From contig NZ_LT629775.1 of NCBI RefSeq assembly GCF_900105395.1, positions 8,087,501-8,151,500 of the forward strand: a stretch of 64,000 nucleotides of DNA. Direction: 5' to 3'. Under the pieces are notes generated by a model that saw only the letters and a program-made list of their open reading frames with translations, did not search any database and was not told where the DNA came from. The translations under genes and the position numbers were made by a program. Of the stretch, positions 17,329-25,927 are shown piece after piece. Source of the DNA: Streptomyces sp. TLI_053 (lineage in GTDB: Bacteria; Actinomycetota; Actinomycetes; Streptomycetales; Streptomycetaceae). Position 1 is the stretch's first letter, and the number at the start of each line of letters is the position of its first letter.

Positions 17329-19191
17329 TCAGTCCGGCCGGTCGGCCGACTCGGCCCGGTCGCCGTGCCAGGAGCGCCACAGCCGGGCGTACGGACCGCC
17401 CTGCCGCACCAACTGCTCGTGGCTGCCGGTCTCGGTGATCCGGCCGTCCTCCATCACCACGACACGGTCGGCGTCGTGCGCGGTGTGCAGCCGGTGGGCG
17501 ACGGCGACGACCGAGCGCCCCGCCAGGACGGCGGCCAGGGCCCGTTCCAGCTGCCGTGCGGCGCGCGGGTCCAGGAGCGAGGTGGCCTCGTCCAGGACCA
17601 CGGCGATCGGATCGCTCAGCACCAGCCGGGCGAGGGCCAGCTGCTGCGCCTGGATCGGCGAGAGCGGCGCGGCGCCCGAGCCGACCTCGGTGTCCGGGCC
17701 GAGTTCGCAGGCCCAGTCCCAGGCGTCGACCGCCTTCAGCGCGTGTTCGAGTTCGTGCTCCGCGGCGTCCGGCCGGGCGATCAGCAGGTTGTCCCGCAGG
17801 GTGCCGCGGAAGACGTGGTGCTCCTGGGTCACCAGCGCGATCCGGCGGCGGAGTTCGGCCACCGGGACGGCCGACATCGCGGTGCCGCCGATGGTGATGG
17901 AGCCGGCGGTGGGGCTGTGCAGCCCGGCCAGCAGTCCGGCGAGCGTGCTCTTCCCGGCGCCCGACGGGCCGACGACCGCGATCCGCTCGCCGGCCCGGAT
18001 CGTCAGATCGACGGAGTGCAGGACGTCCTGGCCCTCCCGGTAGGCGTGCGACACGCCCTTCAGGACGATGTCCTTCCCGGCGCCGGTACCGCCCGTACCG
18101 CCCCTACCGCCCGGGTCGGCCGCGGTCGTACCGTCCGTGCCCGTCCCGGTCGGCCTGCCGGTCCCCGTCCCGGTCGCACCGCCCGTTTCCGTCCCGGCCG
18201 TGCTGCCCGCCTCGGACGCGGGCCCGTGCACCCCGAGGATCCGGGCCAGCGAGGCCCCGCCGACCTGCAGTTCGTCCATCCAGTACAGCAGCCGGTCCAC
18301 CGGGCCGATGATCTGCTGCACGTACAGGGTGGCCGCCGTGACGGCCGCCAGCGAGACACGGCCGTCGAGGTACAGCAGGCCGCCGATCAGCAGGGTGGCG
18401 ACCACCGGCAGCACATAGCCGGTGTCGGCGATCGGCAGGTAGACGCTGCGCAGGTACAGCGTGCGGCGCTCGGCGGCGTAGGACTCGGCGATGTCCTCGT
18501 TGACCCGTGCGAAGCGGTGGTCGGCCAGTCGCAGCGCGTCCACCGTGCGCGCCCCGTCGACGGTCTCGCCGAGGCCGCCGGTGAGCCGGGCGTACGAGGC
18601 GTTCGCCCGCAGGTAGCCGGCCCGGGCGCGGCGCAGGTACCAGGCGGTGGACAGCCACAGGACGGGCACGGCGACCAGGCACGGCAGGACCAGCACGGGT
18701 GCGGTGAGGGCCACCGCGCCCAGCGTCAGGGCGACCGTGGCGAGTGCCACCAGGGTGTCGGGGACGGCGAGTTGCACGGTGCCGGCCAGCACGTCGACGT
18801 CCCGGGTGGTCCGGGTGATCAGCTCGCCCGGGCCGGCCCGTTCCACCGTGGCCAGCGGCAGGGCGAGCACCCGGTCGACGAACTCCTCGCGCAACCGGGC
18901 GAGGACCTTCTCGCTGAGCCGCAGCGAGGCGAGCAGCGCGAAGCGGGTGAGGACGGCCTGGGCCACGACGGCGGCACCGATCGTCAGCGCGGTCCCGGTG
19001 GCGCCGTCGATGCCGCCGCCCCGGCCCGCGTCCTCGACCAGCCCGCCGAGCAGTTTCGGCGCGACCAGCCCCGCCGCGGTGGCGAGGGCGTGCAGCAGCA
19101 GGGACACCGAGAGCTGTCCCGGGTACCGGAGGGCGAGCCGCCTGGCGTAGCCGCGCACCTCGCGGGGCGTTGCGACGGGAAGGGCGCTCAT
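17329..19191 (-). CDS. ABC exporter half (canonical Walker motifs, degenerate signature)
   Basis: A 620-residue half-transporter with six membrane helices (residues 20-330) and a nucleotide-binding domain. Walker A is GPSGAGKST, the Q-loop is VTQEHH, Walker B is IAVVLDEATSLLD and the switch His is VAHRL. The signature, normally LSGGQ, reads LSPIQ. A Gly/Thr-rich linker of about 60 residues separates the two halves. Its ATG overlaps the stop of the next gene upstream (ATGA), which encodes the partner with the opposite set of defects. The pair should form a heterodimer with one working ATP site. It probably exports the cluster product or gives self-resistance. Confidence 0.88.
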   Translation of the reverse strand: MSALPVATPREVRGYARRLALRYPGQLSVSLLLHALATAAGLVAPKLLGGLVEDAGRGGGIDGATGTALTIGAAVVAQAVLTRFALLASLRLSEKVLARLREEFVDRVLALPLATVERAGPGELITRTTRDVDVLAGTVQLAVPDTLVALATVALTLGAVALTAPVLVLPCLVAVPVLWLSTAWYLRRARAGYLRANASYARLTGGLGETVDGARTVDALRLADHRFARVNEDIAESYAAERRTLYLRSVYLPIADTGYVLPVVATLLIGGLLYLDGRVSLAAVTAATLYVQQIIGPVDRLLYWMDELQVGGASLARILGVHGPASEAGSTAGTETGGATGTGTGRPTGTGTDGTTAADPGGRGGTGGTGAGKDIVLKGVSHAYREGQDVLHSVDLTIRAGERIAVVGPSGAGKSTLAGLLAGLHSPTAGSITIGGTAMSAVPVAELRRRIALVTQEHHVFRGTLRDNLLIARPDAAEHELEHALKAVDAWDWACELGPDTEVGSGAAPLSPIQAQQLALARLVLSDPIAVVLDEATSLLDPRAARQLERALAAVLAGRSVVAVAHRLHTAHDADRVVVMEDGRITETGSHEQLVRQGGPYARLWRSWHGDRAESADRPD

Positions 19192-20969
19192 GCGACCGTC
19201 ACCTCCCTGGTGACGACGGTCCGGTAGCGGGCGTCGGCAAGCAGTTCGCCGTGCCGGCCCTCGGCCACGACGGTCCCTCCCTCGACGAGCACGACGTGGT
19301 CGGCGCGGTCCAGCAGGATCGGGCTGGTGGTGAACACCACGGTCGAGCGGCCGCGCCGGTGGGCGCCCAGCCGTTCGGCGACGCGGGCCTCGGTGTGGGC
19401 GTCGAGCGCGCTGGTCGGTTCGACCAGGACCAGCGTGTCCGGGTCCGCGAGCAGGGCCCGGACCAGGTTGAGCCGTTGCCGCTGGCCGCCGGAGAACTCC
19501 CGGCCGCCGGTGATCTCCTGGTTGAGGCCCTCGGGCAGCGCCGCGACGACGTCGTGGGCCGAGGCGGTGTCGAGCGCCCTCCGCAGCCGGTCCGTGCCGC
19601 CGTCCGCGCCGGCGCCGTCGCCCGCCGTGCTGCCGCCGTCCGGGCTGCCGTCCGGGCTGCCGTCCGTGTCGCCGTCCGCCGGGCCGTGCGGATCGAGCTG
19701 GGTGGCGAGGGTGCCGGAGAACAGCCGGGCGTCGTGGTCCACCACCAGGATCCGGCGGCGCACCTCGGCGAGCGGGAACGCGGCCAGCGGGATGCCGCCG
19801 AGGGTGGCCGGGGAGTCCACGTACCGGCCGAGCCGGTCGGCCAGCAGCCGCATGTCGTCCGGCCGGGCGCAGGCGACGGCGACGAACCGGTCCGGCGGGA
19901 TCTCCAGGCCCGATCCGGGGTCCCGCAGCGGCCCCCGCGCATCCTCGGTACCGGGCTCCCGCCCGCCCGGGTCGAGCCCGGGTTCCATCGCGAGGAGGTC
20001 GGTCACCATCCGGGCCGCGACGAACGCCCTGGTCAGCTGGTCGACCATGGAGGTCGCGCGGCGCAGCTGCTCGGCGAGGAAGACGGCGTACCCGTAGAAG
20101 GCGACCAGCGCGCCCGGGCTCATCCGGCCGGTGCCGACGAAGTGGGCCCCGAGCCAGACGATCACCGTGACGAGGAGCCCGGGCAGCAGCAGCCGTCCGG
20201 CGGCCACGCTCGACTCCACCCCCGCGACCCGGACCCCCTCGTGGCGCACCCGCTGCGAGCGCTCGCGGTACCGGTCGGCGAAGACCCGCTCGCCGCCGAT
20301 GCCGCGCAGGACCCGGAGGCCGTCGACGATGTCCACGGCGAGGTCCGCCAGCGCGCCCTGTTCCTTCCGCAGGCCGTGCTGCCTGGTGTGCAGCAGCCGC
20401 ATCAGCGCGGCGATCGCCGCCGCCGACAGCGGTACGCCCACCAGGGCGACCAGGCCGAGCTGCCAGGAGACGGTCAGCATGACGCCGGCGACGACCGCGA
20501 TGGACACCACGGCGCCGCCGCCGCGGGCGGTGCTCTCCAGGGCGGCGCCGATCCGGGTGATGTCGGTGGCACCGACGCTCACCACCGTCCCGGCGGAGAC
20601 CCGGTGGGGCAGTTCCGCGCCCAGCCGGGCCGCCTTGCGGGTGACGAGCTGCATGGTGCGGTAGGCGGCCCCGAACCGGTTGGTCACCGAGCAGCGGTCG
20701 CGCAGGGTGCCGGCCACGGCCTGGGTGACGCCGAGCCCGAGGACCACGGCGCACCAGGTGACCAGCGCACCCCGGTCCCCGGCGATGAGCCCCCGGTCGA
20801 CCCCGCGGCCGATCGCGGCGGGCACGAAGGCCTGGGCCAGGGTGCAGAGCACGCCGTAGCCGACGGCGAGGACCGCGGAGGCGCGGTGGGCGGACGCGAG
20901 CCACAGCAGGTAGCGGCCGGGGGAGCCGAGGGCGGGCTCGCCGGGGTCGGGTTCGGGGAAACGGTGCAT
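19188..20969 (-). CDS. ABC exporter half (degenerate Walker motifs, canonical signature)
   Basis: A 593-residue half-transporter with six membrane helices (about residues 30-310). In its nucleotide-binding domain, ACARPDDMRLLADRL stands where Walker A should be, the Q-loop Gln is Asp (VVDHDAR), Walker B has lost its Asp (TLVLVEPTSALD) and the switch His is Ser (FTTSPILL). The signature FSGGQRQRLNLVRALL is intact. It therefore supplies the signature for the ATP bound by its partner, encoded directly downstream. A Gly/Asp repeat linker (DGDTDGSPDGSPDGG) interrupts the domain near residue 455. Confidence 0.88.
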   Translation of the reverse strand: MHRFPEPDPGEPALGSPGRYLLWLASAHRASAVLAVGYGVLCTLAQAFVPAAIGRGVDRGLIAGDRGALVTWCAVVLGLGVTQAVAGTLRDRCSVTNRFGAAYRTMQLVTRKAARLGAELPHRVSAGTVVSVGATDITRIGAALESTARGGGAVVSIAVVAGVMLTVSWQLGLVALVGVPLSAAAIAALMRLLHTRQHGLRKEQGALADLAVDIVDGLRVLRGIGGERVFADRYRERSQRVRHEGVRVAGVESSVAAGRLLLPGLLVTVIVWLGAHFVGTGRMSPGALVAFYGYAVFLAEQLRRATSMVDQLTRAFVAARMVTDLLAMEPGLDPGGREPGTEDARGPLRDPGSGLEIPPDRFVAVACARPDDMRLLADRLGRYVDSPATLGGIPLAAFPLAEVRRRILVVDHDARLFSGTLATQLDPHGPADGDTDGSPDGSPDGGSTAGDGAGADGGTDRLRRALDTASAHDVVAALPEGLNQEITGGREFSGGQRQRLNLVRALLADPDTLVLVEPTSALDAHTEARVAERLGAHRRGRSTVVFTTSPILLDRADHVVLVEGGTVVAEGRHGELLADARYRTVVTREVTVA

Positions 20970-20977
20970 GGGGGTGT

Positions 20978-22021
20978 CTAAGCCTTCGTGCCGAGGGTGA
21001 GGCCGTGCTCGTAGGGGAGTCCGGTGACGGTGCGCACCTCGGTGAAGCCCACCCGGCGCAGCCACTCCTCGTAGTCCTTGGCCGGGTAGGCCATGCCGCG
21101 GCCGCTGGCGAGCACGTTGAAGTAGAGGCCCAGCCGGGCGGAGAAGATGCCCTCGGTCTCGTCGTCGGACACGTTGAAGCCGTAGACGAAGACCTGGCCG
21201 CCGGCGGGCAGGGCGTCGTACGCCTTGGTCAGCAGGGCGAGGATCTGCTCCTCGGCGAAGATCTCCAGGACGTGGCTGAAGAGCACGGCGTCGGCACCGG
21301 ACGGGAACGCGTCCTCGAAGATGTCGCCGGGGTGCAGCTCCACCCGGTCGGCGAGTTCGGCGGCCGCGCCGTCGCCGGCGAGCCGCGACACGCTGGGCAT
21401 GTCGAAGACGGTGGCCCGCAGTCCGGGGCGGCGCCGGGCGAACTCGGCGGAGGTGGTGCCGTCGCCGCCGCCGATGTCGAGCAGGTGCTTCACCGCGGCG
21501 AACTCGTCGCGTTCGACCAGGGCGTCGAGGCTGCGCAGGGTGAAGGCGCTCATCGCCCGGTGGAACACCGCCTCCAGTCCGGGGTTGCGGGACAGGCGCT
21601 GGTAGAGCGTGGGTTCGTCGCCGGGGTGGTCGGCGAGCGCCGTGTTGGTGCCGGCGCGCAGCGCCCGGGTCAGGTGCGAGAAGGCCGGGTAGTAGACCTC
21701 CTTCCAGCCCACCAGGATGTGGGACCAACTGTCCGGCGCGTCCGTCGCCAGCAGGTCACCGGCCACCGCGGAGTTGGCGTACAGGCCGTCGGTCCTGGTC
21801 AGGAGGCCGGTCGAGCAGACGCCCTGGAGGAGTACCCGGAGCTGGTGGGCGGGGACGCCGGTGACGGCGTGGAGCTGTTCGAACGAGGCCCGGTCGTGTT
21901 CCCCGAGGTAGCGGAAGACGCCGAGTTCGACGGCTGTCGTCACGGCGTTGAAGAGCGCGGGCGCGTTCACCAGGAACCGGAAGCGCTCGTAGACCGGATC
22001 ACCTTCGTGCACGTTGCTCAT
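20978..22021 (-). CDS. SAM-dependent O-methyltransferase (Methyltransf_2 type)
   Basis: A 347-residue protein. An N-terminal winged-helix dimerisation domain (residues 10-100, LFNAVTTAVELGVFRYL) precedes a catalytic domain with LLDIGGGDGTTSAEFARRRPGLRATVFDMPSV (SAM motifs I-II) and HPGDIFEDAFPSGADAVLFSHVLE (motifs III-IV). This is the layout of small-molecule O-methyltransferases that act on phenols. It is the first gene of the leftward operon, eight bases before the ABC pair, so it likely tailors the cluster product, perhaps a resorcinol hydroxyl. The ATG at 22021 is chosen for its 12-base spacing to AGAAGGGA; an ATG at 22033 overlaps that site. Confidence 0.85.
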   Translation of the reverse strand: MSNVHEGDPVYERFRFLVNAPALFNAVTTAVELGVFRYLGEHDRASFEQLHAVTGVPAHQLRVLLQGVCSTGLLTRTDGLYANSAVAGDLLATDAPDSWSHILVGWKEVYYPAFSHLTRALRAGTNTALADHPGDEPTLYQRLSRNPGLEAVFHRAMSAFTLRSLDALVERDEFAAVKHLLDIGGGDGTTSAEFARRRPGLRATVFDMPSVSRLAGDGAAAELADRVELHPGDIFEDAFPSGADAVLFSHVLEIFAEEQILALLTKAYDALPAGGQVFVYGFNVSDDETEGIFSARLGLYFNVLASGRGMAYPAKDYEEWLRRVGFTEVRTVTGLPYEHGLTLGTKA

Positions 22022-22566
22022 CTGGACGAGCATTCCCTTCTGGACCGTCGGTGGAGGACTTCCCGAAGCGCGACAACTCGGAACGCAAAAGGCGGAGAAC
22101 CCGGGAACGCCCGGGGGAATGCGGGCGGCCCGAGCGGAACGATCCTCGCGGGGCCGCCGGTCAGGGGATCCACGGCCCGGACCGGCCCGGTGGACATCCC
22201 GGTGCCCAGCAGATGGTACGTCACATTGCACCGCTGGGCGAGCCCTCGGGATCAAGAAGCTCGGCGCGGACGACTGTGTGGGCTTATGGGTGAATCATCC
22301 CGCAGGTCACGAAGCCCCTTTCGGTGTCGGGGTCTTGACGCGCGGTCGGGCGGGATGAAGTGATGGTGTGCGACGCAGCGCCCCCCGAAGCGCATGTGAC
22401 GATCCCTCAGGCCACCGGACATCGGTCCGGGAGGTCCGGGCGTCCCGGTTCCGGCGCGATTCCGCCCCCCCTGGCCGTGAGCGACGAACGGCCTGCCGCA
22501 CCCCGTGATCACCCTGGTTCCCGGACCGTTCACGTGCCGACGGAACCACCACTGGAGGAGCCCGCG
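22022..22566. promoter_or_regulatory. Divergent promoter region of the two main operons
   Basis: 545 bases without a convincing gene between the leftward O-methyltransferase operon and the rightward amidinotransferase operon, so both promoters should lie here. TTGACG at 22335-22340 on the plus strand is a possible -35 element, but no good -10 follows at the right distance. No clear operator dyad was found. The lower-GC patches at 22070-22090 and 22210-22290 are the likeliest promoter sites. Confidence 0.5.
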
Positions 22567-23727
22567 ATGCAGCTGAACAGCTTCGACGAATGGTCACCGC
22601 TCAAGGAGGTGATCGTCGGTTCGGCGGAGAACTACACCTCGCACGAACGCGAGCTGTCCTTCGACCTGTTCTTCCACGACAACATCGCCAAGGACAACTC
22701 CTCGCGCTCGGAGTGGTACTACCCCCGGCTGACGGCCGCCGCCGACGGCGGGCCGGGTGCCGGATCCGGCCGGAAATCGATCAAGCAGCGTTATGTGGAC
22801 GAGCTGAACGAGGACCTGCACGGCATCGTCGAGGCGCTCGAATCGCTCTCCGTGACGGTCCACCGGCCGATGAGCGTCGACGCCGCGACGGCCAGGGTCG
22901 AGACGCCGGCCTGGACGGCCTCGGTGGTGCCGCCCCTCAACGTCCGCGACAACACCCTGATCCTGGGCGACGAGATCATCGAGACACCGCCGATGATCCG
23001 GTCCCGGTACTTCGAGACCCAGTTCCTCACCGGGATCTTCAACGACTACTTCCGGCGGGGCGCCCGCTGGACCGTCATGCCCCGCCCGCTGATGACGGAC
23101 GCCTCCTTCGACCTCGACTACGCGCGCACCAGTACGGTCGGCGGACCCACCGAGCCGATCGCGGAGCCGCAACCCTCCCCGTACGACGTCGGCTTCGAGA
23201 TGATGTTCGACGGCGCGCAGTGCCTGCGGCTCGGCCGCGACCTCGTCGTCAACATCTCCACCGCCAACCACGCGATGGCCTGCGACTGGCTGGAGCGCCA
23301 CCTGGAGGGCCGGTTCCGGATCCACCGGGTGCACCGGCTGAGCGACAGTCACATCGACAGCATGGTGCTGGCGTTGCGGCCCGGAACCCTGCTGGTCCGG
23401 TCCGAGCAGGTGGCCGAGAAGCTGCCCGAGGCGCTCCGGAAGTGGGACCTGATCGTCCCGCCGCCGGCCGAGGGCAACAACTTCCCGCAGTACGACGACG
23501 ACGACCTGATCCTGACCAGCCCGTTCATCGACCTGAACGTGCTCTCCGTCGCCCCGGACACCGTCCTGGTCAACGAGGCCTGCCCGGAGCTCGGGCGCAC
23601 CCTCGAACGGCACGGCTTCACCGTGGTGCCGGTGCGCCACCGCCACCGGCGGCTCTTCGGCGGCGGCTTCCACTGCTTCACGCTGGACACGGTCCGCGAG
23701 GGCGGGCCGGAGGACTACCTCGACTGA
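22567..23727 (+). CDS. Amidinotransferase (arginine:glycine / inosamine-phosphate type)
   Basis: A 386-residue alpha/beta-propeller enzyme. It moves the amidino group of arginine onto an amine through a Cys-bound intermediate. The catalytic triad is visible: Asp in EMMFDGAQCLRLGRDLVV, His in SDSHIDSMVLALRPGTLL and Cys370 in GGGFHCFTLD. NEWSPLKEVIVGSAE-like DEWSPLKEVIVGSAENY is the usual N-terminus. The ATG at 22567 has CTGGAGGAG six bases upstream; the longer frame is rejected. It heads the operon that makes a DpgA-type aromatic amino acid, so the acceptor may be the amino group of a dihydroxyphenylglycine, as proposed for pheganomycin-type compounds. Glycine or a diamine are alternatives. 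Confidence 0.9.
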   Translation: MQLNSFDEWSPLKEVIVGSAENYTSHERELSFDLFFHDNIAKDNSSRSEWYYPRLTAAADGGPGAGSGRKSIKQRYVDELNEDLHGIVEALESLSVTVHRPMSVDAATARVETPAWTASVVPPLNVRDNTLILGDEIIETPPMIRSRYFETQFLTGIFNDYFRRGARWTVMPRPLMTDASFDLDYARTSTVGGPTEPIAEPQPSPYDVGFEMMFDGAQCLRLGRDLVVNISTANHAMACDWLERHLEGRFRIHRVHRLSDSHIDSMVLALRPGTLLVRSEQVAEKLPEALRKWDLIVPPPAEGNNFPQYDDDDLILTSPFIDLNVLSVAPDTVLVNEACPELGRTLERHGFTVVPVRHRHRRLFGGGFHCFTLDTVREGGPEDYLD

Positions 23728-23950
23728 CGCGGTCGGGGCGGCGGACCGGTCGGGGCGGTGGACCGGGCCGCGGCGGGGGACCGGTCGCGGGTCCTCCCGG
23801 CCGTGGGCTCCCGGGCCCGTGGGCTCCGGGTGTTCCCGCCGTCCGCCGTGTTCCCGTTCCCGAACGTCCCCGAGCACTCCTCCGGCCCGGCCGGATCCGG
23901 CCCGGGCGACACCGAAGAAACGACCGAGGAAGAGTCCGGAGGAGACGACG

Positions 23951-25090
23951 ATGAAAGTGGCCGACCGGAGTGTCCGGAACCGCCCGGGATCCTTGTCCGC
24001 GGAATCCCGGGCGACATCGCCCGCGATCGTGGGGGTCGGCACCTCGGTGCCCGCCACCTCCTACTCGCAGCGAGAACTGCTCGACCTCTTCGGCATCACC
24101 GACCCGCGGGTGCGGTCGATCTTCCTGAACAGCGCCATCGAGCGCCGCGCGCTCACCCTCCCGCCGCCGCTGCCGGACGGCTCGATGCCCGTCGAGACCC
24201 AGGGCCAGCTGCTGGCGAAGCACGTCACGAGCGGCGTGGCCCTGGGCCGGCGGGCGGTCGAGGACTGTCTCCGCGCGGCCGGCGCGACCCTCGCCGACGT
24301 GCGCTACCTGTGCTGCGTCACCTCGACCGGTCTCCTCACCCCGGGCTTCTCCGCGCTGCTGATCAAGGAACTCGGCATCGACCGGCACTGCGCCCGGCTG
24401 GACGTGGTGGGCATGGGCTGCAACGCGGGCCTCAACGGCCTGACCTCGGTGGCCTCCTGGGCCGCCGCCCACCCCGGCGAGCTGGCCCTGCTGGTCTGCA
24501 TCGAGGCGTGCTCGGCGGCGTACGTGATGGACGGCACCATGCGCTCGGCGGTGGTCAACAGCCTCTTCGGGGACGGCTCGGCCGCGGCCGCCGTGGTCGC
24601 ACCGCCCACCGCCACCGCCACCGCCACCGGCCCCGCCGGCACGCCCGCCGGCCCGGCGCTGCTGCGCTTCTCCAGCTGCATCGTCCCCGAGGCCTCCGGC
24701 GCGATGCGCTACGACTGGGACGACGAACAGGGGAAGTTCAGCTTCTACCTGGACCCGGACATCCCCTACGTGGTGGGGGCGCACGCGGAACCCTCGCTCG
24801 ACCGCCTCCTCGAAGGAACGGGACTGAACCGCTCCGACATCTCCCACTGGGTGATCCATTCCGGCGGGAAGAAGGTCGTGGATTCGGTCCGGGTGAATCT
24901 CGGCCTCACCCGCAGGGACGTCCGGCACACCACCGGGGTCCTGCGCGACCACGGCAATCTCTCGAGCGGATCCTTTCTGTTCTCCTACCGGCGGCTCGCC
25001 GCCGAGGCCTGCGCCGAACCCGGCGACTTCGGCGTCCTGATGACCATGGGTCCCGGATCAACCATCGAACTGGCCCTGGTGGGCTGGTGA
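23951..25090 (+). CDS. dpgA: Type III polyketide synthase, DpgA-like
   Basis: A 379-residue chalcone-synthase-fold enzyme. The catalytic triad is Cys157 in VVGMGCNAGLNG, His in SHWVIHSGGKKVVD and Asn in DHGNLSSGSF. DpgA condenses four malonyl-CoA into 3,5-dihydroxyphenylacetyl-CoA, the precursor of 3,5-dihydroxyphenylglycine. The adjacent dpgB-like and hpgT-like genes support that role over a chalcone or RppA-type function. The ATG has CGGAGGAG six bases upstream. A Thr/Ala repeat of about 20 residues near residue 215 is a lineage-specific insert. A modified starter or extender would give a substituted ring. Confidence 0.85.
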   Translation: MKVADRSVRNRPGSLSAESRATSPAIVGVGTSVPATSYSQRELLDLFGITDPRVRSIFLNSAIERRALTLPPPLPDGSMPVETQGQLLAKHVTSGVALGRRAVEDCLRAAGATLADVRYLCCVTSTGLLTPGFSALLIKELGIDRHCARLDVVGMGCNAGLNGLTSVASWAAAHPGELALLVCIEACSAAYVMDGTMRSAVVNSLFGDGSAAAAVVAPPTATATATGPAGTPAGPALLRFSSCIVPEASGAMRYDWDDEQGKFSFYLDPDIPYVVGAHAEPSLDRLLEGTGLNRSDISHWVIHSGGKKVVDSVRVNLGLTRRDVRHTTGVLRDHGNLSSGSFLFSYRRLAAEACAEPGDFGVLMTMGPGSTIELALVGW

Positions 25091-25827
25091 CGGAAGGAAT
25101 GGCGGTCACGATGCACGCGAACCTCGACCCGACCCCGCTGCCCGACGGACTCGGCCCCGAGGTGAGGATCGACGGATCCCGGCCGCTGGCCGACCTGACC
25201 GCGGCGGTGAACGCCGTCTGCGACGAGGTGGAGAACCGGCCCGAGCGGTCCGTCGTGGTGCTGCGGCTCGACGTCACCCCGGCCGGCTCCAGGGCCTGGC
25301 CCGGCGCCGTCGACGTCCGGCAGGTCAACCGCTGGGAACGGGCCGTGCGCCGGTTCGAGCGCCTGGCCGCGATGACCATCGCCGCCGCGCACGGCGCCTG
25401 CGGCGGCCCCGCCCTGGACCTCCTGCTGGCCGCGGACTTCCGGATCGGCGCACCGGACCTGCTGCTGATGGTGCCCGTCAACGACGGCCACTTCTGGCCC
25501 GGCATGTCGCTCTACCGGCTGGTCCAGCACCTCGGGGTCGCCAGGGCCCGGCAGATCGTCATGTGGGGCAACGACATCTCGGTCGACCGGGCGCTGGAAC
25601 TCGGCCTGATCGACCAGCTCAGCGAGGACGTCGCGGAGGCGGTGCACACCGCGACCGTGCTGATGGGGCGGATCTCGGACCGGGAACTGGCCGTCCGCCG
25701 CCAGCTCCTGCTGGAGGCCGGCTCGGCCGACTACGACGGAGCCCTGGGCGCCCACCTGGCCGCCTGCGACCGCGAGCTGCGCCGGCTGGCCGCCGCGGCC
25801 CCGGGGACACCGGGGAGCCCCCGGTGA
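25087..25827 (+). CDS. dpgB: DpgB-like enoyl-CoA hydratase/isomerase-fold protein
   Basis: A 246-residue crotonase-fold protein. RLAAMTIAAAHGACGGPALDLLLAADFRIGAPDLLLMVPVNDGHFWPGMSLYRLVQHLG covers the first oxyanion-hole strand and helix; VDRALELGLIDQL is the usual crotonase continuation. DpgB raises DpgA turnover and aids aromatisation in known dihydroxyphenylglycine pathways; DpgD-like dehydration is the alternative. The GTG start at 25087 overlaps the dpgA stop (GTGA); an ATG at 25099 is also possible. The overlap implies the two are made in equal amounts. Confidence 0.75.
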   Translation: MTEGMAVTMHANLDPTPLPDGLGPEVRIDGSRPLADLTAAVNAVCDEVENRPERSVVVLRLDVTPAGSRAWPGAVDVRQVNRWERAVRRFERLAAMTIAAAHGACGGPALDLLLAADFRIGAPDLLLMVPVNDGHFWPGMSLYRLVQHLGVARARQIVMWGNDISVDRALELGLIDQLSEDVAEAVHTATVLMGRISDRELAVRRQLLLEAGSADYDGALGAHLAACDRELRRLAAAAPGTPGSPR

Positions 25828-25927
25828 CGGCTCCGGCCCTGGCGGCCCGGGACCGCGGCCGGCACCTCCCGGCCGGGGTCCGTCGGCAGCGCACCCCGGC
25901 CCGGCAGCAGCGCTCCTCGGCCCGCCG

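Noticed and set aside
22360-22566. N-terminal extension of the amidinotransferase frame
   Set aside because: The extension has no family match; the ATG at 22567 has the ribosome-binding site and the conserved N-terminus.
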